In this document: one piece after another, positions 5,702 through 14,035 of the stretch | How positions within the stretch are numbered: position 1 is the first letter of the stretch | Layout of the letters: every line of letters begins with the position of its first letter | Source: an uncultured Clostridia bacterium | Lineage (GTDB): Bacteria > Bacillota > Clostridia > Christensenellales > Aristaeellaceae | Direction: 5' to 3' | Assembly: GCA_937874275.1 (NCBI GenBank) | Contig: CALNAU010000082.1 | Coordinates: 1 to 20,838 of the forward strand | DNA: 20,838 nt | The notes under the pieces: generated by a model | Told to the model about the DNA's origin: nothing | Database searches by the model: none | The model's input: the letters and a program-made list of their open reading frames with translations, nothing else | Made by a program: the position numbers and the translations under genes

Positions 5702-6142
5702 ATGCCCGCGATTACCCGAGAACTGAATGTGTTGGCCCGCTGCGGCAACCAGTTCAGAAGCGGCCGCCTGGCCGAGCTACACCTGACCGCCGCGCAAAGC
5801 CCCTATATACTGCACATCTGTGCCCGCCCGGGCATGTCCCAGGAACAGGTGGCCCAGGCGCTGCATGTGAACCCCTCCAACGCCACGCGGCAGCTTGGCG
5901 CGCTGGAGCAACAGGGCTACATCACCCGCGAGACCAGCCCGCAGGACAGGCGGCTGATGGCGCTGCACCCCACCGAGAAGGCGCTGGCCACAGTGCCGGT
6001 GATTCGCGGTGTCAACCAGCAATGGCATGACTACCTCACCCAGGGTATGACCGACAGCGAACTGGCCATGTTGGAGGACCTGTTGGAGCGCATGCGCCAG
6101 CGGGCGGTGGCCTGGGCTGCCGGGGAGGGTGTCGCGCCATGA
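5702..6142 (+). CDS. MarR-family transcriptional regulator
   Basis: This 146-residue winged-helix regulator has the usual MarR length. The DNA-binding core is LTAAQSPYILHICARPGMSQEQVAQALHVNPSNATRQLGALEQQGYITRE (about residues 28-77), followed by the wing TSPQDRRLMALHPTEKA, a hallmark of the family. N- and C-terminal helices for dimerisation flank it. The start is set by GAGGAGG just before the ATG at 5702; the frame is open further upstream but the operator and promoter occupy that part. Its stop overlaps the ATG of the first ABC gene (ATGA), so regulator and transporter are co-transcribed. It most likely represses its own operon and is released by a compound the exporter handles. Confidence 0.94.
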   Translation: MPAITRELNVLARCGNQFRSGRLAELHLTAAQSPYILHICARPGMSQEQVAQALHVNPSNATRQLGALEQQGYITRETSPQDRRLMALHPTEKALATVPVIRGVNQQWHDYLTQGMTDSELAMLEDLLERMRQRAVAWAAGEGVAP

Positions 6143-7866
6143 GTACTCTGCTGCAATACCTCAAGCCCCATACGGGCATCATGACGTGGACCTTTGCCGT
6201 CAAGCTGTTCGCCGCCATGATGGACCTGCTGATTCCCTCCATACTGGCGCGCATCATCGACAAGATTGTGCCGCTGGGTGAACCCAGGCAAATTTACCTG
6301 TGGGGTGGCCTGATGGTGCTGTGTGCCATGCTGGCCATCGCCACCAATATCTACGCAAATCGCATGGCAGCCACAACCTCGGGCAAGGTGACCCGTGCCG
6401 TGCGGCACGACCTGTTTGCAAAAATCAGCGGCCTGTCCATGGCGCAGATTGATACCATCAGCCTGTCGTCCGCCGTATCGCGGCTAACCACCGACACCTA
6501 CAACATCAACCAGTTCCTCAACCGCATGCAGCGCATGGGCGTGCGCGCCCCCATTTTGCTGATTGGCGGGCTGGTGATGACGCTGACGCTTGACTTTCGC
6601 CTGACATTGGTGCTGGTGCTGACGCTGCCCTTCATCTCGGTGATTGTGTACCAGATTACCCGGCGCACCGTGCCGCTGTACACCAAGCAGCAGACGGTGC
6701 TGGATCGCCTGGTGCGCGTGATGCAGGAAAACATCACGGGCATCCGCATCATCAAGGCCCTGTCCAAGACCGAGTACGAGCAGGGGCGCTTTGACGGCGT
6801 CAACGGCCAACTGGCCGATACCACCCAACGGGCGGGCCGCCTGGCGGCGCTCAGCAACCCGCTGACCTCGCTGACGCTCAACCTGGGCCTCACGATGGTG
6901 GTGCTGGTCGGCGGGTATCTGGTCAACCGGGGGCTGTCCACGCCCGGCAGCATCATCGCCTTCCTCAACTACTTCATGATTATTTTACAGGCCATGATGG
7001 GCATCACCCGCATCTTCATCATGTCCTCCCGCGGCATGGCCTCCGCCGGGCGCGTGGCCGAAGTCCTCACCATGCCGGACGACCTGGCCGTGCTGCCCGG
7101 CGCCGCACAGCCCGAAACGGATGACCACCTGGTTTTTGATCGGGTGAGCTTCAGCTACAACAAGGTGGAGCACAACCTGGAGGACATCAGCTTCCGCCTC
7201 AAGCGCGGGCAGACGCTGGGCATTTTGGGGGCGACCGGCAGCGGCAAGACCACGCTGGTCAACCTGCTGCTGCGCCTGTACGACCCGGATGAGGGGCGCG
7301 TGTTGCTGGGTGGGCGGGATGTGCGCACCATCGCCCCGGACACTTTGCGCGGCAAGGTGGGCGTGGTGTTTCAGAATGACTTCCTGATGGCCGATACCAT
7401 CCGCGACAACATCCGCTACTACCGCGACATCCCCGATGAGCGCATATGGCAGGCAGCCGAGGATGCCCAGGCCGCGCAGTTCATCCGCGATACCGAGCAG
7501 GGGCTCGACCACATGGTGGCACAAAAGGGCAACAACCTGTCCGGCGGGCAAAAACAGCGCCTGCTCATCGCCCGGGCGCTGGCCGACAACCCGGAGCTGC
7601 TGATACTGGATGACGCGTCCTCTGCGCTGGACTATCGCACGGATGCCTCGCTTCGCCGCGCGCTGCACCGACAGTATGACGACACCACATCGGTCATCAT
7701 CGCCCAGCGCGTGTCCTCCATCAAGGGGGCCGACCACATTCTGGTGCTGGAGGAAGGCCGAGAAATCGGCTACGGCACCCATGACGAGCTGATGCGGGAC
7801 TGCCCCACCTACCGGGAGATTGCCCTCACCCAAATGGGCGCGGAAGGAGGGCGCAGCGATGTCTAA
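6139..7866 (+). CDS. ABC exporter half-transporter with degenerate catalytic residues
   Basis: This 575-residue type IV ABC exporter subunit has about six membrane helices in residues 1-310 and an ATPase domain after that. The Walker A motif is GATGSGKT (364-371) and the signature motif is a perfect LSGGQ (467-471). The Walker B region reads LLILDDAS, with Asp492 in place of the catalytic glutamate, and the switch histidine is replaced by glutamine (IAQR, Gln523). The same two changes mark the degenerate half of heterodimeric exporters such as BmrC/YheI and TM287. It is followed with an eight-base overlap by the partner subunit. Role: export of drugs, peptides or lipids, substrate unknown. 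Control by the upstream MarR gene suggests a response to a toxic compound. Confidence 0.95.
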   Translation: MSTLLQYLKPHTGIMTWTFAVKLFAAMMDLLIPSILARIIDKIVPLGEPRQIYLWGGLMVLCAMLAIATNIYANRMAATTSGKVTRAVRHDLFAKISGLSMAQIDTISLSSAVSRLTTDTYNINQFLNRMQRMGVRAPILLIGGLVMTLTLDFRLTLVLVLTLPFISVIVYQITRRTVPLYTKQQTVLDRLVRVMQENITGIRIIKALSKTEYEQGRFDGVNGQLADTTQRAGRLAALSNPLTSLTLNLGLTMVVLVGGYLVNRGLSTPGSIIAFLNYFMIILQAMMGITRIFIMSSRGMASAGRVAEVLTMPDDLAVLPGAAQPETDDHLVFDRVSFSYNKVEHNLEDISFRLKRGQTLGILGATGSGKTTLVNLLLRLYDPDEGRVLLGGRDVRTIAPDTLRGKVGVVFQNDFLMADTIRDNIRYYRDIPDERIWQAAEDAQAAQFIRDTEQGLDHMVAQKGNNLSGGQKQRLLIARALADNPELLILDDASSALDYRTDASLRRALHRQYDDTTSVIIAQRVSSIKGADHILVLEEGREIGYGTHDELMRDCPTYREIALTQMGAEGGRSDV

Positions 7867-9679
7867 CGCTCGCATGATGGGCCGCCTGACCCGCGGCGAT
7901 CTAAGCGGCGACAAGCGCCAGGACAACCAGGTGCACACGTCCCGCTGGCAGCTGCTGCGGCGCATGTGGCGCTACCTGGGCCGCTATCGCTTCCTGCTGC
8001 TGCTGGCCATGGTGCTGGTGGTATTGACCAACCTGGTGGCGCTGGTGGGCCCCAAGCTGTCGGGCCTGGCCATTGACGCCATCGGCATCGGCGCGGGGCA
8101 GGCCAACTTCCGCCTGCTGTTTACCTACACCGGCATGATGGCGGTGTGCTACCTCGCCTCCTCCATCTTCCGCTACCTGTTGAGCCGCGTTACCCTCAAA
8201 CTGACCCGCAACACCACCTACCGCATGCGCAAGGATGTGTTTGACAAGCTGGTCACCCTGCCGGTCAGTTTCTTTGACGGGCGGCAGGCGGGCGACCTCA
8301 TCAGCGTGATGAGCTACGACGTTGACACCGTCAACGAAAGCCTGTCTACCGACTTTCTGATGATACTGGAAAGCGTCATCACCGTCAGCGTATCGCTGAT
8401 TATGATGCTGACCATCCAGCCGGCGCTGGTGGTCATCTTCGCCGTGACCGTCCCCCTCACCGCGCTGTATACCCGATGGGTGACCCGCCGCACCCGCCCC
8501 ATGTTCCGCAAGCGCAGCGCCAAGTTGGGGGAGCTCAACGGCTTTATGGAGGAGATGATTGGCGGCCAGAAGACCACCAAGGCCTATGGCCGCGAGGCCG
8601 AGGTGCTGCGCGACTTTGACGGCAAGAACGACGAGGCCGTGGACGCATACACCACCAGCGAATACTACGGTACCATCATCGGCCCCTCGGTCAACTTCAT
8701 CAACAACATCTCGCTGGCCATGATCAGCGTGTTCGGCTCGCTGATGTACCTGGCGGGCAGCGTGGGGCTGGGCGATATCTCCAGCTTTATCCAGTATTCC
8801 CGCAAGTTCTCCGGCCCCATCAACGAGATGGCCAACATACTGGGCGATCTGCAAAGCGCGTTTGCCGCGGCGGAGCGGGTGTTCCGCCTGATTGATGAGC
8901 CGGCCGAAAAGCCCGATGCCCCGGACGCCACCGTGCTCACCAATGTGCAGGGCGAGGTGCAGGCCCAGAATGTGGATTTCAGCTACATCCCCGGCATACC
9001 GGTCATACGTCAGTTCAACATGCATGCCCAGCCCGGTACCCTGACGGCCATCGTTGGCCCCACTGGTGCCGGCAAGACCACGCTGATTAACCTGCTGATG
9101 CGCTTTTATGATATCGACGCGGGCAGCATCCAGATTGACCAGCAGGATATCTACGGCCTGACCCGCAGGAGCCTGCGCAGCGCCTACAGCATGGTGCTGC
9201 AGGACAGCTGGCTGTTCCACGGCACGGTGCTGGACAACATCGCCTACGCCAAGCCGGAGGCCACCCGCGAGGAGGTGGAGCAGGCCGCCCGCGCCGCCCG
9301 CATCCATGGCTTTATCAGCAGGCTGCCCCAGGGGTACGACACCATGATCGGCGATGACGGCGTCAACATTTCCAAGGGGCAAAAACAGCTGCTCACCATC
9401 GCCCGGGCCATGCTGTCGGGCGCGCCGATGCTGATACTTGACGAGGCCACCTCCAATGTGGATACCCAGACCGAGCGGCGCATCCAGGAAGCCATGCGCC
9501 GGCTGATGGCGGGGCGCACCGCCTTTGTCATCGCGCACCGGCTGTCCACCATCGAGAATGCCGACAACATTCTGGTGGTGCGCGACGGCAACATCGTGGA
9601 GCAGGGCACCCATGACGCGCTGATGAATCAGAAGGGCTTTTATGCCCAGCTGTACGCCGCGCAGTTTGAGACAGCCTGA
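7859..9679 (+). CDS. ABC exporter half-transporter, catalytic partner
   Basis: This 606-residue ABC exporter subunit forms a heterodimer with the preceding gene product. It has a 40-residue polar N-terminal extension, about six membrane helices, and an ATPase domain with Walker A GPTGAGKT (400-407), Walker B LILDEATS (Asp528, catalytic Glu529) and switch His560 (IAHR). Its signature motif is degenerate, ISKGQ (504-508) instead of LSGGQ. Hence the complete site uses this subunit's Walker residues with the partner's LSGGQ, while all deviations fall together in the other site. The ATG at 7859 has GGAGG upstream and overlaps the partner's end by eight bases. Similar to BmrD/YheH and TM288. The substrate is unknown. 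Confidence 0.95.
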   Translation: MSNARMMGRLTRGDLSGDKRQDNQVHTSRWQLLRRMWRYLGRYRFLLLLAMVLVVLTNLVALVGPKLSGLAIDAIGIGAGQANFRLLFTYTGMMAVCYLASSIFRYLLSRVTLKLTRNTTYRMRKDVFDKLVTLPVSFFDGRQAGDLISVMSYDVDTVNESLSTDFLMILESVITVSVSLIMMLTIQPALVVIFAVTVPLTALYTRWVTRRTRPMFRKRSAKLGELNGFMEEMIGGQKTTKAYGREAEVLRDFDGKNDEAVDAYTTSEYYGTIIGPSVNFINNISLAMISVFGSLMYLAGSVGLGDISSFIQYSRKFSGPINEMANILGDLQSAFAAAERVFRLIDEPAEKPDAPDATVLTNVQGEVQAQNVDFSYIPGIPVIRQFNMHAQPGTLTAIVGPTGAGKTTLINLLMRFYDIDAGSIQIDQQDIYGLTRRSLRSAYSMVLQDSWLFHGTVLDNIAYAKPEATREEVEQAARAARIHGFISRLPQGYDTMIGDDGVNISKGQKQLLTIARAMLSGAPMLILDEATSNVDTQTERRIQEAMRRLMAGRTAFVIAHRLSTIENADNILVVRDGNIVEQGTHDALMNQKGFYAQLYAAQFETA

Positions 9680-9712
9680 GGCAAAAACTACGAACATTTA
9701 TCCGAAAACCGG

Positions 9713-9741
9713 TTGACAAGTTCGGCCTCGTTTGCTAAGAT
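9713..9741 (+). promoter_or_regulatory. Promoter of the pyrimidine operon
   Basis: TTGACA (9713-9718), a 17-base spacer and TAAGAT (9736-9741) preceded by TGC (an extended -10) form a near-consensus housekeeping promoter. The expected leader to the pyrC start is about 50 bases. I see no terminator/antiterminator pair or PyrR-binding loop in it, only the ribosome binding site GAGGCG. Confidence 0.85.
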
Positions 9742-9798
9742 GCTTCGGGTTCAAAGCACGCACACCGCCTGCATGCCCACGACGAAACGAGGCGACAC

Positions 9799-11064
9799 AT
9801 GAACTGCGTTTTGAAAGATGGTCTGGTGTATCTGGACGAAGGGTTCATCAGGGCAAATGTTTTCATCAGGGGTGGCGTGGTGACCGCCATCGGGGACGGG
9901 GCTCCCTCCCCAGACGACAGGGTCATCAATTGTACAGGGCTTCACATTTTTCCGGGTTTCACAGATGTTCACGTTCATCTGAGGGAGCCCGGTTTTTCTT
10001 ATAAGGAAACCATCGCAACCGGCACATTGGCAGCAGCCCGCGGCGGCTATACCGCGGTGTGTTCCATGCCCAACCTGAACCCGGCACCCGATGGCATGCC
10101 CGGCCTACAGCCGCAGCTGGACCTGATTGCGCAAGGCGCGCGGGTGCGCGTCATCCCCTACGGTACCATCACGCGCGGTCAGCACGGCGAGCAGCTGGCC
10201 GATATGGCCGCCATGGCCCCCCATGTGGCCGGCTACAGCGATGACGGGCGCGGCGTGCAAAGCGACGCGCTGATGCGCCAGGCCATGCTGGAAGCCAAGC
10301 GACTGGGCAAACCCATCGTCGCCCATTGCGAGGATGAAAGCCTGCCGCACGGCGCGGTGAATGACTGCGCGTGGGCCAGGCAGCAGGGGCTCAGCCTCAA
10401 CGACCCGGCCAGCGAGTGGGCACAGGTACAGCGCGACCTGGCTTTGGCGCGCAAAACCGGCTGCCCCTATCACATCTGCCACGTATCCACCGGGGAAAGC
10501 GCCCGCTTGATTCGCCAAGCCAAGCAGGAGGGGCTGGACGTCACCTGCGAAACGGCGCCTCATTACCTGCTTCTGGATGACAGCTGCCTGCAGGACGACG
10601 GCCGCTTCAAGATGAACCCGCCGCTGCGCAGCGCAAAGGACCGTGCGGCATTGGTTGAGGCGCTGCTGGACGGCACCATCGACATGATGGCCACTGATCA
10701 CGCCCCCCACAGCGCCCAGGAAAAGGCAGGCGGCCTCAAAGGCAGCCTCAACGGCGTGGTAGGGCTGGAGTGCGCCTTTCCCCTGCTGTACGCGAAGCTG
10801 GTCAAGCCGGGCATCCTGCCGCTGAAGCGACTCATCCAGTTAATGCACCACGCGCCCAACCGCCGCTTTGGCATCGACGCGGCTCTGGCCGTGGGCCAAC
10901 CGGCCAACTTGTGCGGGTGGGATTTGGCGCGCGAGGTGCGCATCACGCCTGAGCAATTTGTCAGCCTGGGCCACAGCACGCCCTTCGCGGGGGAATCGGC
11001 TTATGGTGCCTGCACACTGACCATCGCGGATGGCCGCATCGCCTGGGAGGAGAACGCGTCATGA
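9799..11064 (+). CDS. pyrC: Dihydroorotase
   Basis: This is a 421-residue class I dihydroorotase, the zinc amidohydrolase that closes carbamoyl aspartate to dihydroorotate, the third step of pyrimidine synthesis. Motifs: GLHIFPGFTDVHVHLREPG (47-65) with zinc ligands His58 and His60; AHCED (175-179); HICHVST; and MATDHAPHS near the C-terminal third. Length and motif order match Firmicutes PyrC. GAGGCG precedes the ATG. The last codon overlaps the pyrK start (ATGA). It leads a seven-gene pyrimidine operon. The first 220 bases are poorer in GC than the rest of the gene. Confidence 0.96.
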   Translation: MNCVLKDGLVYLDEGFIRANVFIRGGVVTAIGDGAPSPDDRVINCTGLHIFPGFTDVHVHLREPGFSYKETIATGTLAAARGGYTAVCSMPNLNPAPDGMPGLQPQLDLIAQGARVRVIPYGTITRGQHGEQLADMAAMAPHVAGYSDDGRGVQSDALMRQAMLEAKRLGKPIVAHCEDESLPHGAVNDCAWARQQGLSLNDPASEWAQVQRDLALARKTGCPYHICHVSTGESARLIRQAKQEGLDVTCETAPHYLLLDDSCLQDDGRFKMNPPLRSAKDRAALVEALLDGTIDMMATDHAPHSAQEKAGGLKGSLNGVVGLECAFPLLYAKLVKPGILPLKRLIQLMHHAPNRRFGIDAALAVGQPANLCGWDLAREVRITPEQFVSLGHSTPFAGESAYGACTLTIADGRIAWEENAS

Positions 11065-11789
11065 CCCAAGGCCAATACATCGTCATCAGCAACCGCCCCA
11101 TCGCCGCCGCCACCTGGGAGATGTTGCTGGCGGGAGACACCTCGGCCCTCACCCGCCCCGGCCAGTTTGTCAACCTGCGCACCGGCGGGCATTACCTACG
11201 CCGGCCGCTGTCCGTCTGCGCCTGGGATGATTCGCGTTTGACCCTCATCTACAAGGTGGTAGGCCAGGGCACGGACTGGCTGAGCGAGCGGCAAGCGGGT
11301 GACCCCATCGACATGCTCTGCGGGCTGGGCAACGGCTTTGACACCGGCCTGTCCGGCCAGCACCCGCTGCTGATTGGCGGTGGGGTGGGGCTGCCACCGC
11401 TGTACCAATTGGCGCGCCAGCTGGTGCAGGAGGGCAAGCAGCCGCGGCTCATCATGGGCTTTAACAGCATGCAGGAGGTCTTCTACCGGGAGGAGTTTGA
11501 GCGCCTGATGCCCGTCACCGTGACTACCATGGACGGCAGCTGCGGGGTGCGCGGGCTGGTGACCGAGGTGCCGCCGGAGGCGAACTGCACCTACTTCTAC
11601 GCCTGCGGCCCTTCCCCCATGCTGCAGGCGCTATGCGGGTGCCTTGCCATGCCCGGCCAGCTGAGCCTGGAGGAGCGCATGGGCTGCGGCTTTGGCGCCT
11701 GCATGGGCTGCACCATCCGCACCCGGCTGGGCGACAAGCGGGTCTGCAAGGAAGGCCCGGTCTTTCTCAAGGAGGAGTTGATATGGTAA
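11061..11789 (+). CDS. pyrK: Dihydroorotate dehydrogenase electron transfer subunit
   Basis: This 242-residue flavin/iron-sulfur subunit partners with PyrD in class 1B dihydroorotate dehydrogenase and passes electrons to NAD+. It has the FAD-binding RRPLSV (47-52), the NAD-binding GGGVGLPPLYQLA (106-118), ACGPSPML (181-188) and four cysteines for a [2Fe-2S] cluster: Cys209, Cys214, Cys217 and Cys229 (C-x4-C-x2-C-x11-C). Start and stop overlap pyrC and pyrD, so translation is coupled on both sides. Its presence shows that the dehydrogenase uses NAD+ rather than fumarate or quinone. Confidence 0.96.
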   Translation: MTQGQYIVISNRPIAAATWEMLLAGDTSALTRPGQFVNLRTGGHYLRRPLSVCAWDDSRLTLIYKVVGQGTDWLSERQAGDPIDMLCGLGNGFDTGLSGQHPLLIGGGVGLPPLYQLARQLVQEGKQPRLIMGFNSMQEVFYREEFERLMPVTVTTMDGSCGVRGLVTEVPPEANCTYFYACGPSPMLQALCGCLAMPGQLSLEERMGCGFGACMGCTIRTRLGDKRVCKEGPVFLKEELIW

Positions 11790-12697
11790 GCACCGCGGTC
11801 AGCCTGTGCGGCATCCGCATGGACAACCCCGTCATGGCCGCCAGCGGCACCTTTGGCTATGGGGCGGAATTTGCCGACCTGTACGACATCAACTGCCTGG
11901 GCAGCTTTTCCTTCAAGGGAACCACGCTGCATCCCCGCTTTGGCAACCCAACGCCCCGCATCGCCGAGAGCGCGTCGGGCATGCTGAATGCCGTGGGGCT
12001 GCAAAACCCGGGGGTCGAAAAGGTGATCGAGGAAGAATTGCCCCGCATGCGGGCTTTTTTTTCGAAGCCGGTGATGGCCAATGTATCAGGCTTCGCGCTG
12101 GAAGAGTATGTGGAGACCTGCCGCCTGCTGGACGGCCAGGAGCAGGTGGGCTGGCTTGAGGTCAACATCTCCTGCCCCAACGTGCATGGCGGCGGCATGA
12201 GCTTTGGCACCTGCCCCCAGTCCGCGGCAGAGGTCACCCGCGCCGTCAAGGCGGTGTGCAAGAAGCCCGTTATCATCAAGCTGTCCCCCAATGTGTCCGA
12301 CATCGCGGCCATTGCCCGCGCGTGTGAGGACGCGGGCGCCGACGGCCTCAGCCTCATCAACACGCTGGTGGGCATGCGCCTGAACCTCAAAACGCGCAAG
12401 CCGATTCTCAGCAATGTGACAGGCGGGCTCAGCGGCCCGGCCATTTTGCCGGTGGCGCTGGCCATGGTGTACCGCGTGTATCAGGCAGTCCGCATCCCAA
12501 TCGTGGGCATGGGCGGCATCAGCTGCGCACGCGATGTGGTGGAGATGATGCTGGCGGGCGCCACCGCTGTACAAATCGGTGCGGCCAACCTGGTGGACCC
12601 CTACATCTGCCGCGACATCATCGAAGACTTGCCTGCCGTGATGGCACAGCTTGGCATCCACAATCTCAACGACATCATAGGAGGAGCACATTCATGA
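11783..12697 (+). CDS. pyrD: Dihydroorotate dehydrogenase, class 1B catalytic subunit
   Basis: This 304-residue FMN enzyme oxidises dihydroorotate to orotate in a heterotetramer with PyrK. The start MVSTAVSLCGIRMDNPVMAA is typical; the frame is open upstream, but GGAGGAG lies seven bases before the ATG at 11783, which overlaps the pyrK stop. The class 1 catalytic cysteine is in VNISCPN. Other marks are ASGTFGYG (FMN site), IIKLSPN, INTLVGM and VGMGGISCARDVVEMMLAGATAVQIG. A run of eight T (12055-12062) lies in the gene with the frame intact (AFFSKP). The stop overlaps pyrF. Confidence 0.96.
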   Translation: MVSTAVSLCGIRMDNPVMAASGTFGYGAEFADLYDINCLGSFSFKGTTLHPRFGNPTPRIAESASGMLNAVGLQNPGVEKVIEEELPRMRAFFSKPVMANVSGFALEEYVETCRLLDGQEQVGWLEVNISCPNVHGGGMSFGTCPQSAAEVTRAVKAVCKKPVIIKLSPNVSDIAAIARACEDAGADGLSLINTLVGMRLNLKTRKPILSNVTGGLSGPAILPVALAMVYRVYQAVRIPIVGMGGISCARDVVEMMLAGATAVQIGAANLVDPYICRDIIEDLPAVMAQLGIHNLNDIIGGAHS

Positions 12698-13389
12698 ACC
12701 GCGACGTCATCATCGCCTGCGACTTTGCCTCGGCTAAGGACACGCTGGCCTTTCTGGACCGCTTCACGGGCGTAAAACCGTACGTGAAAATCGGCATGGA
12801 GCTGTATTATGCCGAAGGGCCGCAGATTGTGCGCGACATCAAGGCGCGCGGGCACAAAATCTTTCTGGACCTCAAGCTGCATGACATCCCCAACACCGTG
12901 GAAAAGGCCATGCGCGTGCTGTCCCACCTGGATGTGGACCTGGTCAACCTGCATGCTGCGGGCACCCGCGCCATGATGGAGGCCGCGCTGCGCGGCCTGA
13001 CCCGCCCGGACGGCACCCGCCCCCTGCTGATTGCCGTCACACAGCTCACCAGCACCGACGCGCAGCAGATGCACGACGAGCTGCTCATCCCCGGCGACAT
13101 GGCGGACGTGGTAATGCATTACGCCAAGAACGCCAAGGCCGCGGGACTTGATGGCGTGGTGTGCTCGCCCCTGGAAGCGGCCCCTGTGCATGAGGCCCGC
13201 GGGCAAAACTTCCTCACCGTTACCCCCGGCATCCGCTTCGCGGGCGCCGACCGGGGCGACCAGCAGCGCGTGACCACGCCGGAGATGGCCAAGGAGCTGG
13301 GCTCTGATTTCATCGTGGTCGGCCGGCCCATCACGGCAGCCGCCGACCCCGTCGAAGCATATGGGAGGTGCGTAGATGCATTCGTCTGA
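12694..13389 (+). CDS. pyrF: Orotidine 5'-phosphate decarboxylase
   Basis: This 231-residue OMP decarboxylase catalyses the last step to UMP. The catalytic D-x-K-x-x-D tetrad motif is FLDLKLHDIPNTV (Asp59, Lys61, Asp64), and the N-terminal DVIIACDF and VKIGMELYY (Lys32) match the short bacterial subfamily. The C-terminal TPGIRF and VGRPIT are the phosphate-binding loops. TAGGAGGAG precedes the ATG, which overlaps the pyrD stop; its own 3' end overlaps pyrE by 14 bases. Confidence 0.96.
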   Translation: MNRDVIIACDFASAKDTLAFLDRFTGVKPYVKIGMELYYAEGPQIVRDIKARGHKIFLDLKLHDIPNTVEKAMRVLSHLDVDLVNLHAAGTRAMMEAALRGLTRPDGTRPLLIAVTQLTSTDAQQMHDELLIPGDMADVVMHYAKNAKAAGLDGVVCSPLEAAPVHEARGQNFLTVTPGIRFAGADRGDQQRVTTPEMAKELGSDFIVVGRPITAAADPVEAYGRCVDAFV

Positions 13390-14035
13390 TTTGTCCATCG
13401 GCCAGCAGGTGGCCGCGGCGCTGTTACAGGTCAAGGCGGTCTTTTTCCGCCCGGACGAGCCCTTCACATGGGCCAGCGGCATCAAAAGCCCGGTATACTG
13501 CGACAACCGGCTCACGCTGTCCTACCCCGAGGTGCGCACCCTGATTGAGCAGGCGCTGGCCGACACCATCCGTACGCAGTATCCCCAGTGCGAAGCGCTG
13601 ATGGGCACCAGCACGGCGGGTATTCCCCACGCGGCCATCGCGGCACATCTGCTGGGGCTGCCCATGGGCTATGTGCGCAGTGGCCAGAAGGACCACGGCC
13701 GCAAGAATCAGATCGAGGGCCGACTGGTACCGGGTCAAAAGGTCGTTGTGGTGGAGGATTTGATTTCCACAGCGGGCAGCGTCATCGAGGTGGTGGACAT
13801 CCTGCGCGAGGCAGGGGCCCAGGTGCTGGGCATTGTCAGCATCTTCACCTACGGCATGCAAAAAGGTCTGAAGCGCCTGGCAGACGCCAATGTGCAAAAC
13901 CACAGCCTGACCGATTTTGACACCATCGCGGCCATCGCCGCCCGGCAGGGCTACATTGCCGACGGGGATATTCAAAAATTGCTTGCCTTCCGCGATAACC
14001 CCGCGGATGAGTCTTGGATTGGAGGGACCATATGA
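13376..14035 (+). CDS. pyrE: Orotate phosphoribosyltransferase
   Basis: This 219-residue type I phosphoribosyltransferase joins orotate and PRPP to OMP. The PRPP-binding motif is VVVVEDLISTAGS (123-135), and the flexible catalytic loop is RSGQKDHGRKNQIEG (101-115). The N-terminal FTWASGIKSPVYCDNR is the family signature region. The ATG at 13376 follows GGGAGG and lies inside the 3' end of pyrF. The stop overlaps pyrB (ATGA). Directly neighbouring pyrF and pyrE encode the two last steps, often fused in eukaryotes. Confidence 0.96.
   Translation: MHSSDLSIGQQVAAALLQVKAVFFRPDEPFTWASGIKSPVYCDNRLTLSYPEVRTLIEQALADTIRTQYPQCEALMGTSTAGIPHAAIAAHLLGLPMGYVRSGQKDHGRKNQIEGRLVPGQKVVVVEDLISTAGSVIEVVDILREAGAQVLGIVSIFTYGMQKGLKRLADANVQNHSLTDFDTIAAIAARQGYIADGDIQKLLAFRDNPADESWIGGTI

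Noticed and set aside
7901..9697. Very long open frame antisense to the second ABC exporter gene (and similar ones antisense to dhaK, lacI, pyrB and the binding protein)
   Set aside because: The sense strand has full family motifs and ribosome binding sites. The antisense frames are open because of GC-rich codon bias, give His/Gln/Gly-rich proteins of no known family and lack start signals.
9742..9798. PyrR-type attenuator or riboswitch in the pyr leader
   Set aside because: The leader is only about 50 bases, and the best pairing I see is four bases (GCTT with AAGC), with no T-tract.
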